A stretch of DNA of 64,000 nucleotides from Welwitschia mirabilis (taxonomy: Eukaryota > Gnetophyta > Gnetopsida > Welwitschiales). The position numbers and the translations under genes are program-made. Each line of letters starts with the position of its first letter. The first letter of the stretch is position 1. The DNA is taken from the NCBI GenBank assembly GCA_051453625.1, contig JBOZIK010000001.1, positions 196,034,993 to 196,098,992 on the forward strand, written 5' to 3'. Positions 37,052 through 48,230 of this stretch are shown in pieces. The notes beneath the pieces are model-generated. The model was not told the origin of the DNA and did not search any database. It worked only from the letters and a program-made list of their open reading frames with translations.

Positions 37052-38368
37052 TGTTCATTATTTTACACTAAATTAGATTTAACTAAGTTTGCACTTAGTA
37101 TCAATTTATCCACTAAGATAACTAGGGTAGTTTTTTGAAGTTAAACAAATTATTACTTAATGTAAGTTATAAATTTAAATAAGGGGGAAAAAGGAGGGGA
37201 AAAGAGAAAGAGAGTTGAGAATAGTTTTGGATGAAACTTTGACTTGGAAAAGAACAGAAGCAAAATAGCTCTAAGGTTTCATTGATTCATTCTCCAACAA
37301 TCCTTTACTCTGATGTCATCTAATGCTTTTTTATATTACACTTAAAACTATCAAGTATTTTTAACTTAGATCATGATGGAATAATCTCATTCACCATATG
37401 AGTGATGGTGAATTCAATTATTACTTAATCTTTCATAGCATTAAATAGCAATGGAAAGTAAGTACCTTAAGTACTTAAAATCCATAAAGTTACAAGATTT
37501 AGATATCTAGTATTTCCAAATATAATGCAACTCATATTTGAAATCAAAAGCAAACAATTCTATGTGTTAAGTAAAAAGACCACTTTATAGTAAATAAAGA
37601 AAGATATTATAGAACTACTCAAGCAATCCTCAAAAACCATTTAACTCCTCAAAGAGTTACTTAGAAGGCCATTATAATTGATCTTATAAGTTTTCAAATT
37701 TTTTTAAAGCCAAAGATTATATAATAAAGAACTTAATGCTCATTTATAGAAAGAGATGGGGGTGACAGATGGTTACAAGCCCTTGGATTATAGTTTTAGA
37801 TAGATGGTTACATAATGATGGCATTAAGTAGGAAAACTTATCATCTTTTATATTTAGTACNNNNNNNNNNATATTCTTATGATAATGTCATACTTGACTC
37901 CTAGATGTTGTATCTATTACCAATTACTATCATTACCATGCATCTCCACCATTATCCTACTTAGTAATGCCACATGTCATTACTGTGAGTCCTTATTATT
38001 ATTGTCATGTATTATTAAGAATGTAATTTATTTTTAATATGATTTTTAATTAAGCTTGTAACTAAATTTGATTTATTTCTCCATGAAAAATCAAGAATGT
38101 AAGAATTATTCTACCCTCATAGGCTAGTAGCACAAGTAGTCTTAGATTATAGTGCTAGCAATTTAGCTCAATTGATCATCAAATTTTAGCATATCCTTCA
38201 AATTACATTAAATACTCTAAGAATGTCATACGCAAATGATAAGTTTAGAATTATTGTAAAAATAAATAAAAGACATGTTTTTGTAATAAAATAAATTATA
38301 TTAAAGTGTTTTATTAAGGTAAATTAATTAATTAACTTAATTATGATGTCAATTTTTACATGTTAACA
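37052..38368 (-). repeat. Gypsy C 5' LTR
   Basis: In plus orientation it starts TGTTCATTATTTTACAC and ends ACATGTTAACA. It is longer than its partner because of an extra stretch around 37590-37700 ('gaactactcaagcaatcctc...') absent from the other LTR. A 10-N gap lies at 37861-37870. The adjoining CCTAATAGAAGAACCA (37031-37046) is the likely site of a badly decayed primer-binding site. Confidence 0.9.
37861..37870. other. Short assembly gap (10 N)
   Basis: Run of ten N inside the gypsy C 5' LTR. Flanking LTR sequence is collinear with the other LTR, so little is missing. Confidence 0.99.
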
Positions 38369-39250
38369 ATGACTATGAGGAGTTCATGTCAACTATGCAG
38401 ATTTATGATTATGAAAAGGAATTCTTGATACATGATTACAGATCTCTTCAGGAACTAGCTAAAGAAGATTCTCGATAAGATATTAATAAAAAATTAACAA
38501 AGATTATGTAAAAATCTATTGCTTATCAACATAAGATGTTGATTGATTAGACAAAAATAAGTTAAACTAATTTCTATACCTTGAGGAATATACTCTACTT
38601 CATAAATGATCTAGAGCTTCTTAATTTCATAACTCACATAAATAGTTTACATTATGAAAAAGAAAAAATCAAGTAATTAATTACAAATGTAAGACATCAA
38701 GGCAAAAATAGTGGACATCCATTTACAAAAACAAGTTTGCATTTATTATGTTAACTTGTTTTGTTTAGGAGAATCATTCTTGCATAGTTATATTATATCA
38801 ATACATTATAGTATGTAACTAAACAACATGATTTTTGATATTCTTACTAGAAATATTATTTTGACTAAAGCTTAATTTAAATTCACAGGATATTCTTCAT
38901 CTAATGGTACATGTAAAATTTCTCATTCTCATGACCCTCCTCATGAAAATAAATAGTCTACTAGCAAATCCCATATGAAAAATGAATCGCATTAGGATAA
39001 GGATAAGGATCCACAGAAAGGAAAAAAAGAAGCCTAATTAGACTCAGAAAAATAAGAAGCAAGTTAAAAATACTACCACTCCTAAGAAGAAGAAATATTA
39101 GTATTCATGATATGGAAGACATACTGTACACTTCTATAACATTCCTCCAAACAAGATAAAATCTATACCTCAGGTAAATGCAAATATTGAAGAATCTAAT
39201 TTTCTTGATGATGTTAAAAAGTTTGAATGAAATGTAGTCTTTGAAAACTT
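38369..39250 (+). pseudogene. Copia-2 gag, 3' fragment
   Basis: The plus strand begins DYEEFMSTMQIYDYEKEFLI and continues with broken frames to a Lys-rich stretch (38990-39100) followed by YGRHTVHFYNIPPNKIKSI (39110-39165), where plant copia elements have the zinc knuckle just upstream of protease. The knuckle cysteines are mostly lost. It continues the gag interrupted by gypsy C. Confidence 0.6.
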
Positions 39251-39600
39251 TTATTTTTTTAGTATGAGTAAGCACATACCTCATGATGACGCTTGGATTC
39301 TTAACATAGATGCAACTCATTACATGACTTATTAGTGTAATTATTTTAATGACTTTATTGAAGTACTAAGTCAGGTTTATTTGGGAAATAGAACAATAAT
39401 TATTATGAAAGCATATGGTTTAGTTATCTTTAACTTAACATTGATATCTCCATAGACTATCTCTTATGTTTAGTCTATCCCTTTTTTAAGGTTGCATCTT
39501 CTATTACTTTTCAATTAGGCATGAGAAGATTATTTTATTTTCATAATGAAGTACCTAGTGGATATTTATAATTGCAATGAGTAATTAGTTATAAAATAAT
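39251..39600 (+). pseudogene. Copia-2 protease
   Basis: SKHIPHDDAWILNIDATHYM at 39265-39325 is the copia protease active-site region. The usual D-S-G-A is read here as N-I-D-A, so the catalytic Asp is lost. A following block with VYLGNRTIIIMKAYG agrees with the family. Confidence 0.8.
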
Positions 39601-40450
39601 ATATGGATGAAAAACTTATCATATTCATGATTATGATGGAATGTAAGAGATTAGTTTTTTAAGATGAGATTTCTTCCTTGTTATTATGTCATGCTTGACT
39701 GGAACATCCTACTCTTCGTATGATGAATGCAATATATGAGAATAACCATAGGATTCTTTCATACATTCCATAGGATTTGCCTTAGCATAAAGCATGTATT
39801 ATAGGTAAAGTAATTAAATAGTAGTTTATACTAAGTAAGTAACATGTTAATTGAAATATTTTGCTTATTACAGTGATCTATATAGACCTATACCAGTTTC
39901 CACTCTCCATGGATTTCATTTTTTAATTTTTTTTACTAATGATTATTCCAAAATGGCTTGGATATATTTCATTTGATTTAGATCACATAATTTAAATATT
40001 TTCAATAAATTCAAAATTAAAGTGAGAAAGTAAGCAGACTATTAGATTAAATCCTTTCATTTAGATAATATTGGTAAGTATACATCTACTGATTTCAAGG
40101 AATGTTTTACTTTTAAAGGTATTTTTCATTTGAATATCTACCCTCGGACATCTAAAAAAAAGGGAATTATTAAGCAATTTAATTACACTATTATGGATAT
40201 ATTTCTTATTGAAAAGTGATATGAGTACAAGCCTAAGTTAAATCATTCATATGTTTTTAGTTGCAAGTGCTATGTCCATATTCCATGTGAAAATTGTCAC
40301 AAATTTGGAGCACATGCTTGCATTGGAATCTTTATGGAATATAGAGTGTATCTCTTAGAGCATTATAAGTTTATTTTTTCTTATAACATCATCTTTTTAG
40401 AGAATTTACATAGTGATTCTTAGCTTGATCCTTCAAATATTCATCCTTCC
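39601..40450 (+). pseudogene. Copia-2 integrase
   Basis: After a short GAG-pre-integrase-like part (LTGTSYSSYDECNI-like frames near 39690-39730), the plus strand reads HGFHFLIFFTNDYSKMAWIY (about 39900-39970), the copia integrase core around the second catalytic Asp. Stops are frequent. Integrase upstream of RT is the defining copia order. Confidence 0.72.
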
Positions 40451-40839
40451 TCTAGCCAAGTGGCCATATTGGATGCTCAATGTACTATAGTTGAGGAGGG
40501 AGATATGATCACTAGTAATGCTTTAGCACCTTATATTGGTATGATTACTTTGCAACCTAAAGGAATGAAGTAATTTAGTGTTCTTAGCATACTTAATCAT
40601 GAGTTCAGTAGTTATTAAGTAGGCTATCCAATTGAAGAAGCTGATACTATCTAAAGACTACATTGAAGTACTTTCTTGCAGTGTATTCTTTAAAATGTTT
40701 GTAATGATAAGAAGGGTAAAAATAAAGCTAGATATGGCTCACATACATCTCATGATGATGATGATGACGACAAGCCCCATTTGATTTTTAATGGTGAATC
40801 AACCTCATTTAAAAATGCTATTTAACGTGATCATTGGAT

Positions 40840-41600
40840 AAATTCCATGAAAGAATAATATGATAGTCTTGTTGAGAATGATAGTTAGGAGTTGATAGAT
40901 CTTCTCTTAGGGCATACAACATTACCTAAGAAATGGATTTTTCATAACAAATATAATGAAGATAATAATCTTGATCAATGTAAAGCTTAACCTATTGCTA
41001 TAGGCCTATGATAGAAGAAAGGACTTTATTACAGTGAAGTATTCCCTCTAATAACAAAATGAGCTATCATTAAAATAGTAATTGCTTTTGTCATGAAAAA
41101 AGGATGGAAGATTTATCAAGTATATATAAAGACTATCTTTCTTTATGAAGTCTTAAAAGAATAAATCTACATGATGTAACCAAAGGATTTTAAAGAAAAA
41201 GGCAAAGAACATAAGATGTGTAAATTGATCAGGTCTCCATATGAGCTAAAATGAGAATCAATGTATTAGTATATGAAGCTTGAAAATTATTTAAGTTTCA
41301 TTGAATTTAGATTATGTGATTATAAAGATGTGGATGCCATGATATTCACAAAATCTAATGGACACCAATATACATACATAGTGATATATGTAGATGATAT
41401 TCTAATAGTAAAAAGTGATGAATAAGATGTAAAAAAGAATAAAAATTAACTTAAGTAAGGCATTTAATATTTCAAATATTAGATTTATTAGATTGTACCT
41501 AGGTTTACAAATTATTCAAAGAAAGCCTAAAATATTTTTGACACAAAAGAAGTACATTAGAGATTTAATTCAGAACTTTGAACTAGAAGATGTAAAAGAA
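40840..41600 (+). pseudogene. Copia-2 reverse transcriptase
   Basis: The frame at 41230-41440 reads IRSPYELK then YMKLENYLSFIEFRLCDYKD and IVIYVDDILIV, with an intact YVDD box at 41387-41398. Upstream RT blocks are degraded by stops. The family is a plant copia of the general type with short LTRs; I do not assign a named lineage. Confidence 0.85.
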
Positions 41601-42345
41601 GTTGTAATACCTTTATAAAGGAATGTGAAGATATCTAGTGATAAAGATTCAAAACCTAAAAATGAAATGAAATATAAAAGAATAGTAAGAAGTTTGATTT
41701 ACATAATCAAAACTAGACTAGACATATCATATGTTCCTAATGTATTATCAAGACATCTTCATGTGCTTAAGGTCATTCATCTAAATGCTACAAAAAGAGT
41801 ACTAAGATATCCTAAGAAGACTAAATATTTAGGTCTAAATTATAAAATAAACTCTTAATTCATTTTGAAGGCTTATTCTAATTTTTATTTTTCTAGGAGA
41901 ACTAATATCTCATTATCAACATTAGGGTATATCATGTTCTTAAGAATGTTACACCCATATTAATGATTAAAGCATCTAAAAACTATAGTGTGATCTACTA
42001 CTAAGGTAGAATATACAACTATTTATAAGGAATTTAGAGAAATTAAATGGCTAAGAAAATTATTAGAAGAAGTAAATTTAAAATAAACTAAGACAATATA
42101 GATCTTCATTGATAATTAATTAAAAATTTTTATAGTAAAATATTGAGTGAACCATGATAGGATAAAACAATTTTGTACTGAGATTCAAAAAATTAGGAAA
42201 CTCATATAAAATGAAGTTATTATGATAGTATACTATTCAACTATAGAGAAAACTACTAATATTTTTACTAAATTACTTGGTCAAGAGAAGCTCCAGCACT
42301 TCCAATCTATAATTAGATTGAAAATAAGTTGATTTAAACTCTTTT
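41601..42345 (+). pseudogene. Copia-2 RNase H
   Basis: The open stretch at 41625-41858 (77 codons) reads YKRIVRSLIYIIKTRLDISY, then VLSRHLHVLKVIH and RVLRYPKKTKYLGLNYK, the segment linking copia RT to RNase H. RNase H itself continues to about 42340 with stops, ending near TIEKTTNIFTKLLGQEKLQH. Confidence 0.82.
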
Positions 42346-42671
42346 TTTCATTGTATATTATGTTATTTATTTGAATCTTGAGTATCTATATGAAGTCACT
42401 CTGAATCCTAGTACCATGAGATGTGTAGTATAATAATGGCCTAGTATTACAAGATGTGTAGTATATTTTTTGGACTAGTATTTAGGAATGTGTATTGCAT
42501 GTAATAAGTTTAATTTATTACAAGATATGTAGCATTAAATTAACTACTTCTTTAACAAAGTAGTTCCCTCACATGACAACTCATTTAAGGAGGTTTTATT
42601 ATAGACCATATTCCCAAGATTTTTCTCTAGGTACTTTAAATTTTCCTTGGAAAAGAGTGTATTCCCCGGTT

Positions 42672-42682
42672 GAGGGGGAAAT
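42672..42682 (+). promoter_or_regulatory. Polypurine tract of copia-2
   Basis: GAGGGGGAAAT directly abuts the 3' LTR start, the expected plus-strand priming site. Confidence 0.8.
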
Positions 42683-42870
42683 TTCTAAGGTTTATATCCA
42701 TACAATAGTCTTATGCATAGTGGGATATGAAAATCCTAGTGAAATCCTAAGGGTATGCTTGCCTTATAAGAAAGCCATTCTTTGTAATAAGAATAGAGAA
42801 TATTTTGGAGAAATGAAATTTTGATTTGAAGAAATATTATTCATGTTTCTTGCTCTTCTATTTTTTAACA
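42683..42870 (+). repeat. Copia-2 3' LTR
   Basis: It runs from TTCTAAGG to TTTTTTAACA and pairs with 25149-25338. It is followed at once by the AGAAG target duplication. Confidence 0.9.
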
Positions 42871-42875
42871 AGAAG
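42871..42875. repeat. Target-site duplication of copia-2, right copy
   Basis: AGAAG, identical to 25144-25148; gypsy B LTR sequence continues from here. Confidence 0.9.
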
Positions 42876-43532
42876 GACATGATAAAAATCATCTTACTCT
42901 TAAGATTAAATGCTCTCATCTTGAAATGAATGTTATAAAGTTATATACTTAGCCTTTTCTATAGTAAAGGATAGAATTAAGGTGGTAAATTTGTTTGTCT
43001 TCATCGGATGGTTAAGTTTCATATTTTAGCATAAGGGGTATTTTACACAAAATAATATGGATTATCATGATGAATCCAACATATAGGCTTTGAAGTAGAA
43101 TTCCTTTACTAATCTATGCCATTATCACATGTTATCAACACTGCCATCATTTTGTATAAGTTTGATTATTTTATGGCTAAAGGTAATAATAGATTTTGAT
43201 GTAATAACTAACCAGGTCCACAACTAGGTTCTAATAGTTTCTACATGATGAAATAAGAACATAAGTCTAAAAGGCATTCTGCAAAAGAAACCAATGCCAC
43301 CATACAACTAACTAGTGCTACTGACATTTTCCATTAGATCATCTTCATTTTGTACCACATGCTTCAAAATGCAATAAAATGTCTAAAATCATCATAGAAA
43401 AACATAAAAGTCTACATATGACATTAAAAAAAATGGAAGACATATTCTATGATAAAGTAATTAAATTAATATCTTCACTTATGATAAATTAATCTTATAT
43501 CCTTGATGTAATTATTAATTTACATGTTATCA
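42876..43532 (-). repeat. Gypsy B 5' LTR, second piece
   Basis: It resumes the alignment with the intact LTR from about 15350 to 16024 ('cttactcttaagattaaatg', 'atggattatcatgatga', 'gccatcattttgt', 'aattaaattaatatctt') and ends ACATGTTATCA. Confidence 0.92.
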
Positions 43533-44189
43533 TGCATGTTGATAAACTACTTTTAATTTTTACTAGTATAAAAACCTTGAATATGATTGTCCTCCTTATC
43601 CTTCCAAATAGCATGATATAAATTTCTTCTTATAATGATAAAAGATCTTGATTAGTATCCTTTGCCCATGCTAAGCCTTCTCAAGAAAATACAAAATTAT
43701 TAAGAATATATTTATCTTTAACAAAGTCACTCTTCTTAATACAAATAATATTTAGAATGATAGTGTTCAACCTATTATCCAAATATTTAACTAAAAGTTT
43801 ATAAGCAAAAATAAGTATAATGTTTGTTCTCTAATTGGAAATGAAATGCAAATCATTTAATTTTGGTGAAATATGAATGATAACTGATTAAGGTTTAGAC
43901 TTAAAATTTTATCTTATAAGGTTCCCTCAACTATCATGAAGTACTCTTTTGCAATGATATCTTAATGAGTTATATAAAATTATATAAGAATATCATCCAT
44001 CCCTATATTCTTAGCTATGTCAAAGAAAGTTACTTTTAACTCATCCTTTGTAATATGTTTTTCCAAAACTTAATGATAATATTTTAAAAATTTCTAACAA
44101 ATGAAACTATTATACTTAACAAAGAGATGTTGATGAAGAACATTTAATTTAAAAATATTACTAAAAATATTAACTAAATAATTGAGAAT
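43533..44189 (-). pseudogene. LINE-D, N-terminal part of the RT (right of gypsy B)
   Basis: The minus strand reads, from right to left, ITKDELKVTFFDIAKNIGMDD, then YKLLVKYLDNRLNTIILNII, KSDFVKDKYILNNFVFS and EGLAWAKDTNQDLLSL. These are consecutive early blocks of an L1-type RT, with a few stops. The next blocks (about 150 residues, including the catalytic box) are not visible; C-terminal blocks on the same strand occur left of gypsy B at 13240-14574. Gypsy B probably inserted into this LINE, with some loss at the junction. It ends at the SIRE-like LTR. Confidence 0.75.
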
Positions 44190-45312
44190 TATTAAGTTAT
44201 AATTTCCCAAGTTGATCTCAAACTAGAATTTTTTGGTATAGCAAAATATGTTGTATTCCTTATAGAAAATATTAATCCTTATAGGTCATAAGTAAGAAAC
44301 ATTTCTCACTAGCTCTGCTTGAATCTGAAATGTTATAGATCCTCAAAGGGATTGATTAGATTCTAGGAAGTCAACCAGACTTGTATGAAAATTTGTAAAA
44401 TCTTTTCATCAAGGAGTCAACCAGATATTTAAGGGGTCAATCAGACCTAGGCTAAAAATGTTTCAACTATTTTTCATATGGGGTTGATTGGATTAAAATG
44501 TGGTCAACTAGCCTTGAACATATGTAGTTGACTAGATCCTTGATAAGATCAACTAAACTTGGAGATGTAAAGAACTCAGGTCAGCTAAAAGTAGATGAGA
44601 TCGATTAACTTCAGTGATGGAACTTAATAGCATTGATTGGATATTTTAAGGGGTTAATTAGTCATGGTGAAAATGGAGTTTCACAGTCTATTTTCTAGCC
44701 ATTATCTTCCTATTTTTATCTATTAGAATATTATATATACTTCTAATATCATAAAATCTATCTCCTATATAAACCTCAGTCATAAAAATCATGAGCATCC
44801 TTTCATCTAACTAAAAAATTCAAAAAACATATTTTAATTATTAGTACTTTGATCAATTAGTCTACACTCTATGTACTTGAATTTATGATATCATTTTCAA
44901 ATATTATAGTACCATATTTGTTGTACTTTAGATTCAGTGAAACCTATGTATTATGGCACACTATTAACACCAAAAAGCATTTCATTTAAAAGATAAGACT
45001 GAGCCTTTAAAAGTTCGATTGTAAATGGTTACAGGTGAATCTAAGAAAACTAGAAAGTAAGTAACAAGGATTTAAATCAGCCTTAGTAGAAGCTGATTGT
45101 TCAGAGCGGAGTAGAGAATTTTCCAAACCACTGTAGATCATATGTCTAATAAATCTCCATTGATATTTTCTAATTTTAGTTATTTTTCTTTTAGATCTTT
45201 TCACTATTTCATACGCACAAATATTTTTTAGTATTTAATACTTTATGAAAATAGTTCCTTAATTTATTTTTTAAATCCTATTCATCCCTCTTCTAGGGTT
45301 CTAGATCCAACA
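44190..45312 (+). repeat. 5' LTR of the SIRE-like element
   Basis: It runs from TATTAAGTTAT (3' LTR equivalent TGTTAACTTAT) to GATCCAACA. It is collinear with 51834-53020: 'cttataggtca', a run of GTCAACCAGA-like words, 'tattatcttcctatttttatctatt', 'acaccaaaaagcatttc' and 'agtaacaaggattta'. A TATA-like TATATAAA lies at 44766-44773. Confidence 0.92.
44766..44773 (+). promoter_or_regulatory. TATA box of the SIRE-like 5' LTR
   Basis: TATATAAA; the 3' LTR has the identical octamer at 52479-52486 in the same aligned position. Conservation in both LTRs supports a promoter role in the original element. Confidence 0.6.
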
Positions 45313-45314
45313 TT

Positions 45315-45330
45315 TGGTATTAGAGCTAGG
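45315..45330 (+). promoter_or_regulatory. Primer-binding site (initiator tRNA-Met)
   Basis: TGGTATTAGAGCTAGG, 2 bases after the LTR end, matches the TGGTATCAGAGC site of plant copia elements with one C-to-T change. Confidence 0.85.
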
Positions 45331-45378
45331 CTGAGTCATTGGTAGATCCTAATAGATTTTACCTCTTAAACCCTAACT

Positions 45379-46320
45379 ATGAGTAATTCTTCTAATGGCC
45401 TCTTTACCAGAAGACCACCCATGTTTGATGGAATTAATTATGCTTACTGGAAGGCCTAGATGATAATCTTTTTTAGATCCTTATATGTAAACATAGAGGA
45501 GGTTATCTACAATGGATATGTAATGCTCATACTATCCAAAACTGATAGTAATAGAACCACCATAGTAGTTGAGAAATTACGAGACTAATGGACCCCTACT
45601 GGCAAAACTAAGGCTATCTTAGATGCCCATGTTCTTAATGCTATTTTTTTATGTAGTTTGTACAGATGAATTCAAGAGAATTGTGAACTATGAACATGTC
45701 AAATAAGATTGGGATATGCTTGAAATCTCACAAGAAGGAACATCCACTGTAAAATAAGCAAAGATATAGATGCTTATCTTTAAGTTTAAAGATATCTGCA
45801 TGGAAGAAAAATAGACTATGCAAGAGTTCTTTTCTAAACTAATAGACATAGTAAATTTTTTAACAAGTCTAGATGAGAACATGGATAAAGAAAATATTGT
45901 ATGAAAAATTCTAAGATATCTATCAAAACTCTTTAAGCTAAAGACCACAATGATTAAGGAAAGTAAGAACATCAATCAAATGGTACTAGAGGAATCATAA
46001 GGTAATCTTTAAACTTGTGAGTTAAAGTTTTAAAAAGATAAAAAGAAAAGCCTTGCATTAAAAAGTATGCAAGAAGAGTCTAGATTTGAAAAATTATATG
46101 AATACATTAATGAAGATGAGGTTGTCCTTTTGCTAAGAAGATTCAAAAAATTGTTGCACAGAAGAAAGAGAGATGATGAACCAAGCAAGAAACCAAAGAG
46201 GAATCAATTCAAACTAAGAATAAATCTAGAAAAAGAAAAGGAGATCTAGTGCTATGCATGTAAGGGATATAGACATGTTGTAAACAAATATCTAAATTAT
46301 AAAAGAGATTAGAGGAAGTT
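45379..46320 (+). pseudogene. gag of the SIRE-like element
   Basis: From the ATG at 45379 the frame reads RRPPMFDGINYAYWKA, the start of copia gag (UBN2-type), followed by a stop. Later broken frames run through a Lys-rich region (46060-46249 is open for 60 codons) to a zinc knuckle CYACKGYRHVVNKYLNYKR at 46250-46309; the final Cys of the CX2CX4HX4C pattern is Tyr here. Gag packages the element RNA. The start was chosen because it is the first ATG after the PBS and fits the family. Confidence 0.82.
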
Positions 46321-46996
46321 TAAGATATTATCTTTCATTACCACCTAGGATAATATAGATGAAGAAGAATACGATAGCTCAAGTTAACATTCAGATAGAG
46401 ACAAAAGACTTTCCTTCATGACAATAGTCCCTCTTATGAAGAACATGCCTTACTCAATAGAACTAGATGATCTACACCTTATTGAATAAGATCAAAAGGA
46501 GGTGGAAGATACTTGTCAATAAATCTATTTAAAATGTGAAAAATTGGTAAAATAGATCAATGAGTTAAACAAGATAGTAAAGGTTCTAAACAAGGAAAAG
46601 AAAGAGTTAAAGATAAAGTACAGGATGGTTCAAATAGAAAACTTTAAGTTAACTTAAGAAGTAAAAAGCTCGTCTCACATTATAAATAAATTTTCAAATA
46701 GTTTAAATAAATTAAAATAGATGCTTGGGATACAAAGACCATTTCATGATAAGAAAGGTATTAACTTCATCTCTAAAAAATTATGCACTCAATGAAATAA
46801 GGTAACATGACAAAATAACTCTATATTAAAAATTACTTGTCATTTTTTTGGAAATATAAGTGATTCAAAATTATTTTATAATGCTAGAAAGATAATACTT
46901 TTTTCAAAATATTTTAGTACTTTTTCATTTAAATTTATTCCAAGGAGATGTGTATCATAATAGTCTAAATGGACTAAGTGAATAAGGGCTGATAAT

Positions 46997-47580
46997 TTGA
47001 AAAGTTCATTGAACCAAAAAACTTTTCAAGTATCAAATGGAACTTTTTGGTATATGGATAGTGGTTGTTATCAACACATGATAGGTGATAAATCAAGATT
47101 CCAAAATTTGAATGACTTTGATGGAGGAGAAGTAATGTTTGATGATAATGGAAAAGTAAAAATTAAAGGCATTGGAAGCATCAATGGAGGTAACATTCTT
47201 AAAATTAATGAAGTTTTATATGTGAATGGTTTTAAATATAATTTGTTGAGTATTAGTCAGATTTGTGGTAAAGGTCATAAAGTTATCTTTGATTGTTAAA
47301 AATGTGAAGGTAGACATGGCAAAATAAATGATGTTCTTCTTAAAGCAAATAGAATAAATAATGTTTATAGCATTGACCAATTTTTATCTACTTATTCTTT
47401 TTATCATATAAATTAAGAAGAATTATGGCACCAACCATTAGAACATGTAAACTATGACCATATCAAAACCATCATTAGAAAGGAGATCATGAAATAAATC
47501 CCTAATATTAATATTAAAAAACATGAATTGTGTAATTCTTATCAAAAAGGAAAATAAGTTAAAACTTCTCATAAAAGTAA
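46997..47580 (+). pseudogene. Protease and GAG-pre-integrase part of the SIRE-like pol
   Basis: The open frame 46997-47299 contains FWYMDSGCYQHMIGDKSRF, the protease active site with the catalytic Asp at 47057-47059, and KYNLLSISQICGKGHKV, the usual end of the protease. The next frames give VYSIDQF and EELWHQPLEHVNYDHIKTII (47415-47480), the pre-integrase domain. The protease part alone is uninterrupted. Confidence 0.88.
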
Positions 47581-48230
47581 AAACTTAGTCTTCTCAACAA
47601 TGTCATTTGAACTCATTCACCTGGACTTGAGGGATCTTACTCAAACTAAATGTCTAGAAGGAAAATGATATTTCTTAGCTATGGTAGATGACTTTTCTAA
47701 ATTTACTTGGATTGATTTCTTAGAAAACAAAGTTAAAACCTTCAAAAGTTATGTTGAAATCTATAACAAAATTCAAACTAGGAAAGGGTATACTATTAAA
47801 AGATTTAGAAGTGATCATGGAGAAGAATTCATATTTTTAATAATTATTATTTAGACAATGGTATAAAATATGAGTTTTTAGCCCTAAAGACTCTGTAATA
47901 AAAGGGAATTACAAAAAGAAAAGACTAAGTCCTTTAAGAAATGGTAAGAACAATGCTAAATGATAAGGAACTTTCTAAAACATTTTGGACTAAAGCAGTA
48001 GGTACTGCATGATATATTATCAATAGGGTCTATCTAAGATCATGTATGAATAAAATCCCTTATGAACTTTAGAAAAGGAAAAACCAAATGTTTCATATTT
48101 TAAGGTTTTTAGGAGTAAGTGCTTTACCTTAAAATATAGAGAACATTTAAGTAAATTTGAGTCCAAAGCTAATGAAGTAATCTCTTTAGGATATTCAACT
48201 AGTAGTAGAGCCTACTGAGTTTTTAACAAA
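47581..48230 (+). pseudogene. Integrase of the SIRE-like element
   Basis: The plus strand reads FELIHLDLRDLTQTKCLEGK (about 47610), YFLAMVDDFSKFTWIDFLEN (about 47670) and IKRFRSDHGEEF (about 47795), covering two of the three acidic catalytic positions. It is followed by frameshifted C-terminal sequence. Confidence 0.85.

Larger units (their letters stand above)
28563..38368 (-). mobile_element. Gypsy C: Ty3/gypsy (Athila/Tat-type) retrotransposon nested in copia-2
   Basis: Both LTRs are present (28563-29805 and 37052-38368) and bound a 7.2-kb internal region. On the minus strand it reads leader repeats, gag, protease, RT, RNase H, integrase and a 3' non-coding part. Its proteins and non-coding landmarks parallel gypsy B, but its LTR is a different family. 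No matching target duplication is evident (left flank GTTTC, right flank ATGAC). All coding regions are broken. Confidence 0.9.
25149..42870 (+). mobile_element. Copia-2: Ty1/copia retrotransposon inserted in the gypsy B 5' LTR, itself split by gypsy C
   Basis: Short LTRs of 190 and 188 bp, a perfect AGAAG target duplication, a decayed tRNA-Met-type PBS and a polypurine tract bound the element. pol is in copia order: protease, integrase, RT, RNase H (39250-42340, plus). Removing gypsy C (28563-38368) leaves about 7.9 kb, of which about 3.1 kb is an unexplained leader. Protein-coding parts carry many stops. Confidence 0.88.
14575..43532 (-). mobile_element. Gypsy B: Ty3/gypsy (Athila/Tat-type) retrotransposon carrying nested copia-2 and gypsy C
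   Basis: The 3' LTR is at 14575-16024 and the 5' LTR is in two pieces at 24401-25148 and 42876-43532. Together the pieces align end to end with the intact LTR (about 1405 versus 1450 bp). The internal region reads, on the minus strand from right to left: leader, gag, protease, RT, RNase H, integrase, non-coding 3' region. This is the Ty3/gypsy order, with RT before integrase. Without its guests the element would be about 11.2 kb, a plausible Athila/Tat length. It is a fossil with many stops. A target-site duplication was not evident. Confidence 0.88.

Noticed and set aside
39105-39320. 71-codon minus-strand ORF
   Set aside because: Antisense shadow of the copia-2 gag/protease region.
44340-44680. 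Tandem satellite
   Set aside because: The repeated words are irregularly spaced, occur in both orientations and stay within LTR boundaries.
45688-45975. 95-codon minus-strand ORF
   Set aside because: Antisense to the SIRE-like gag; no independent support.
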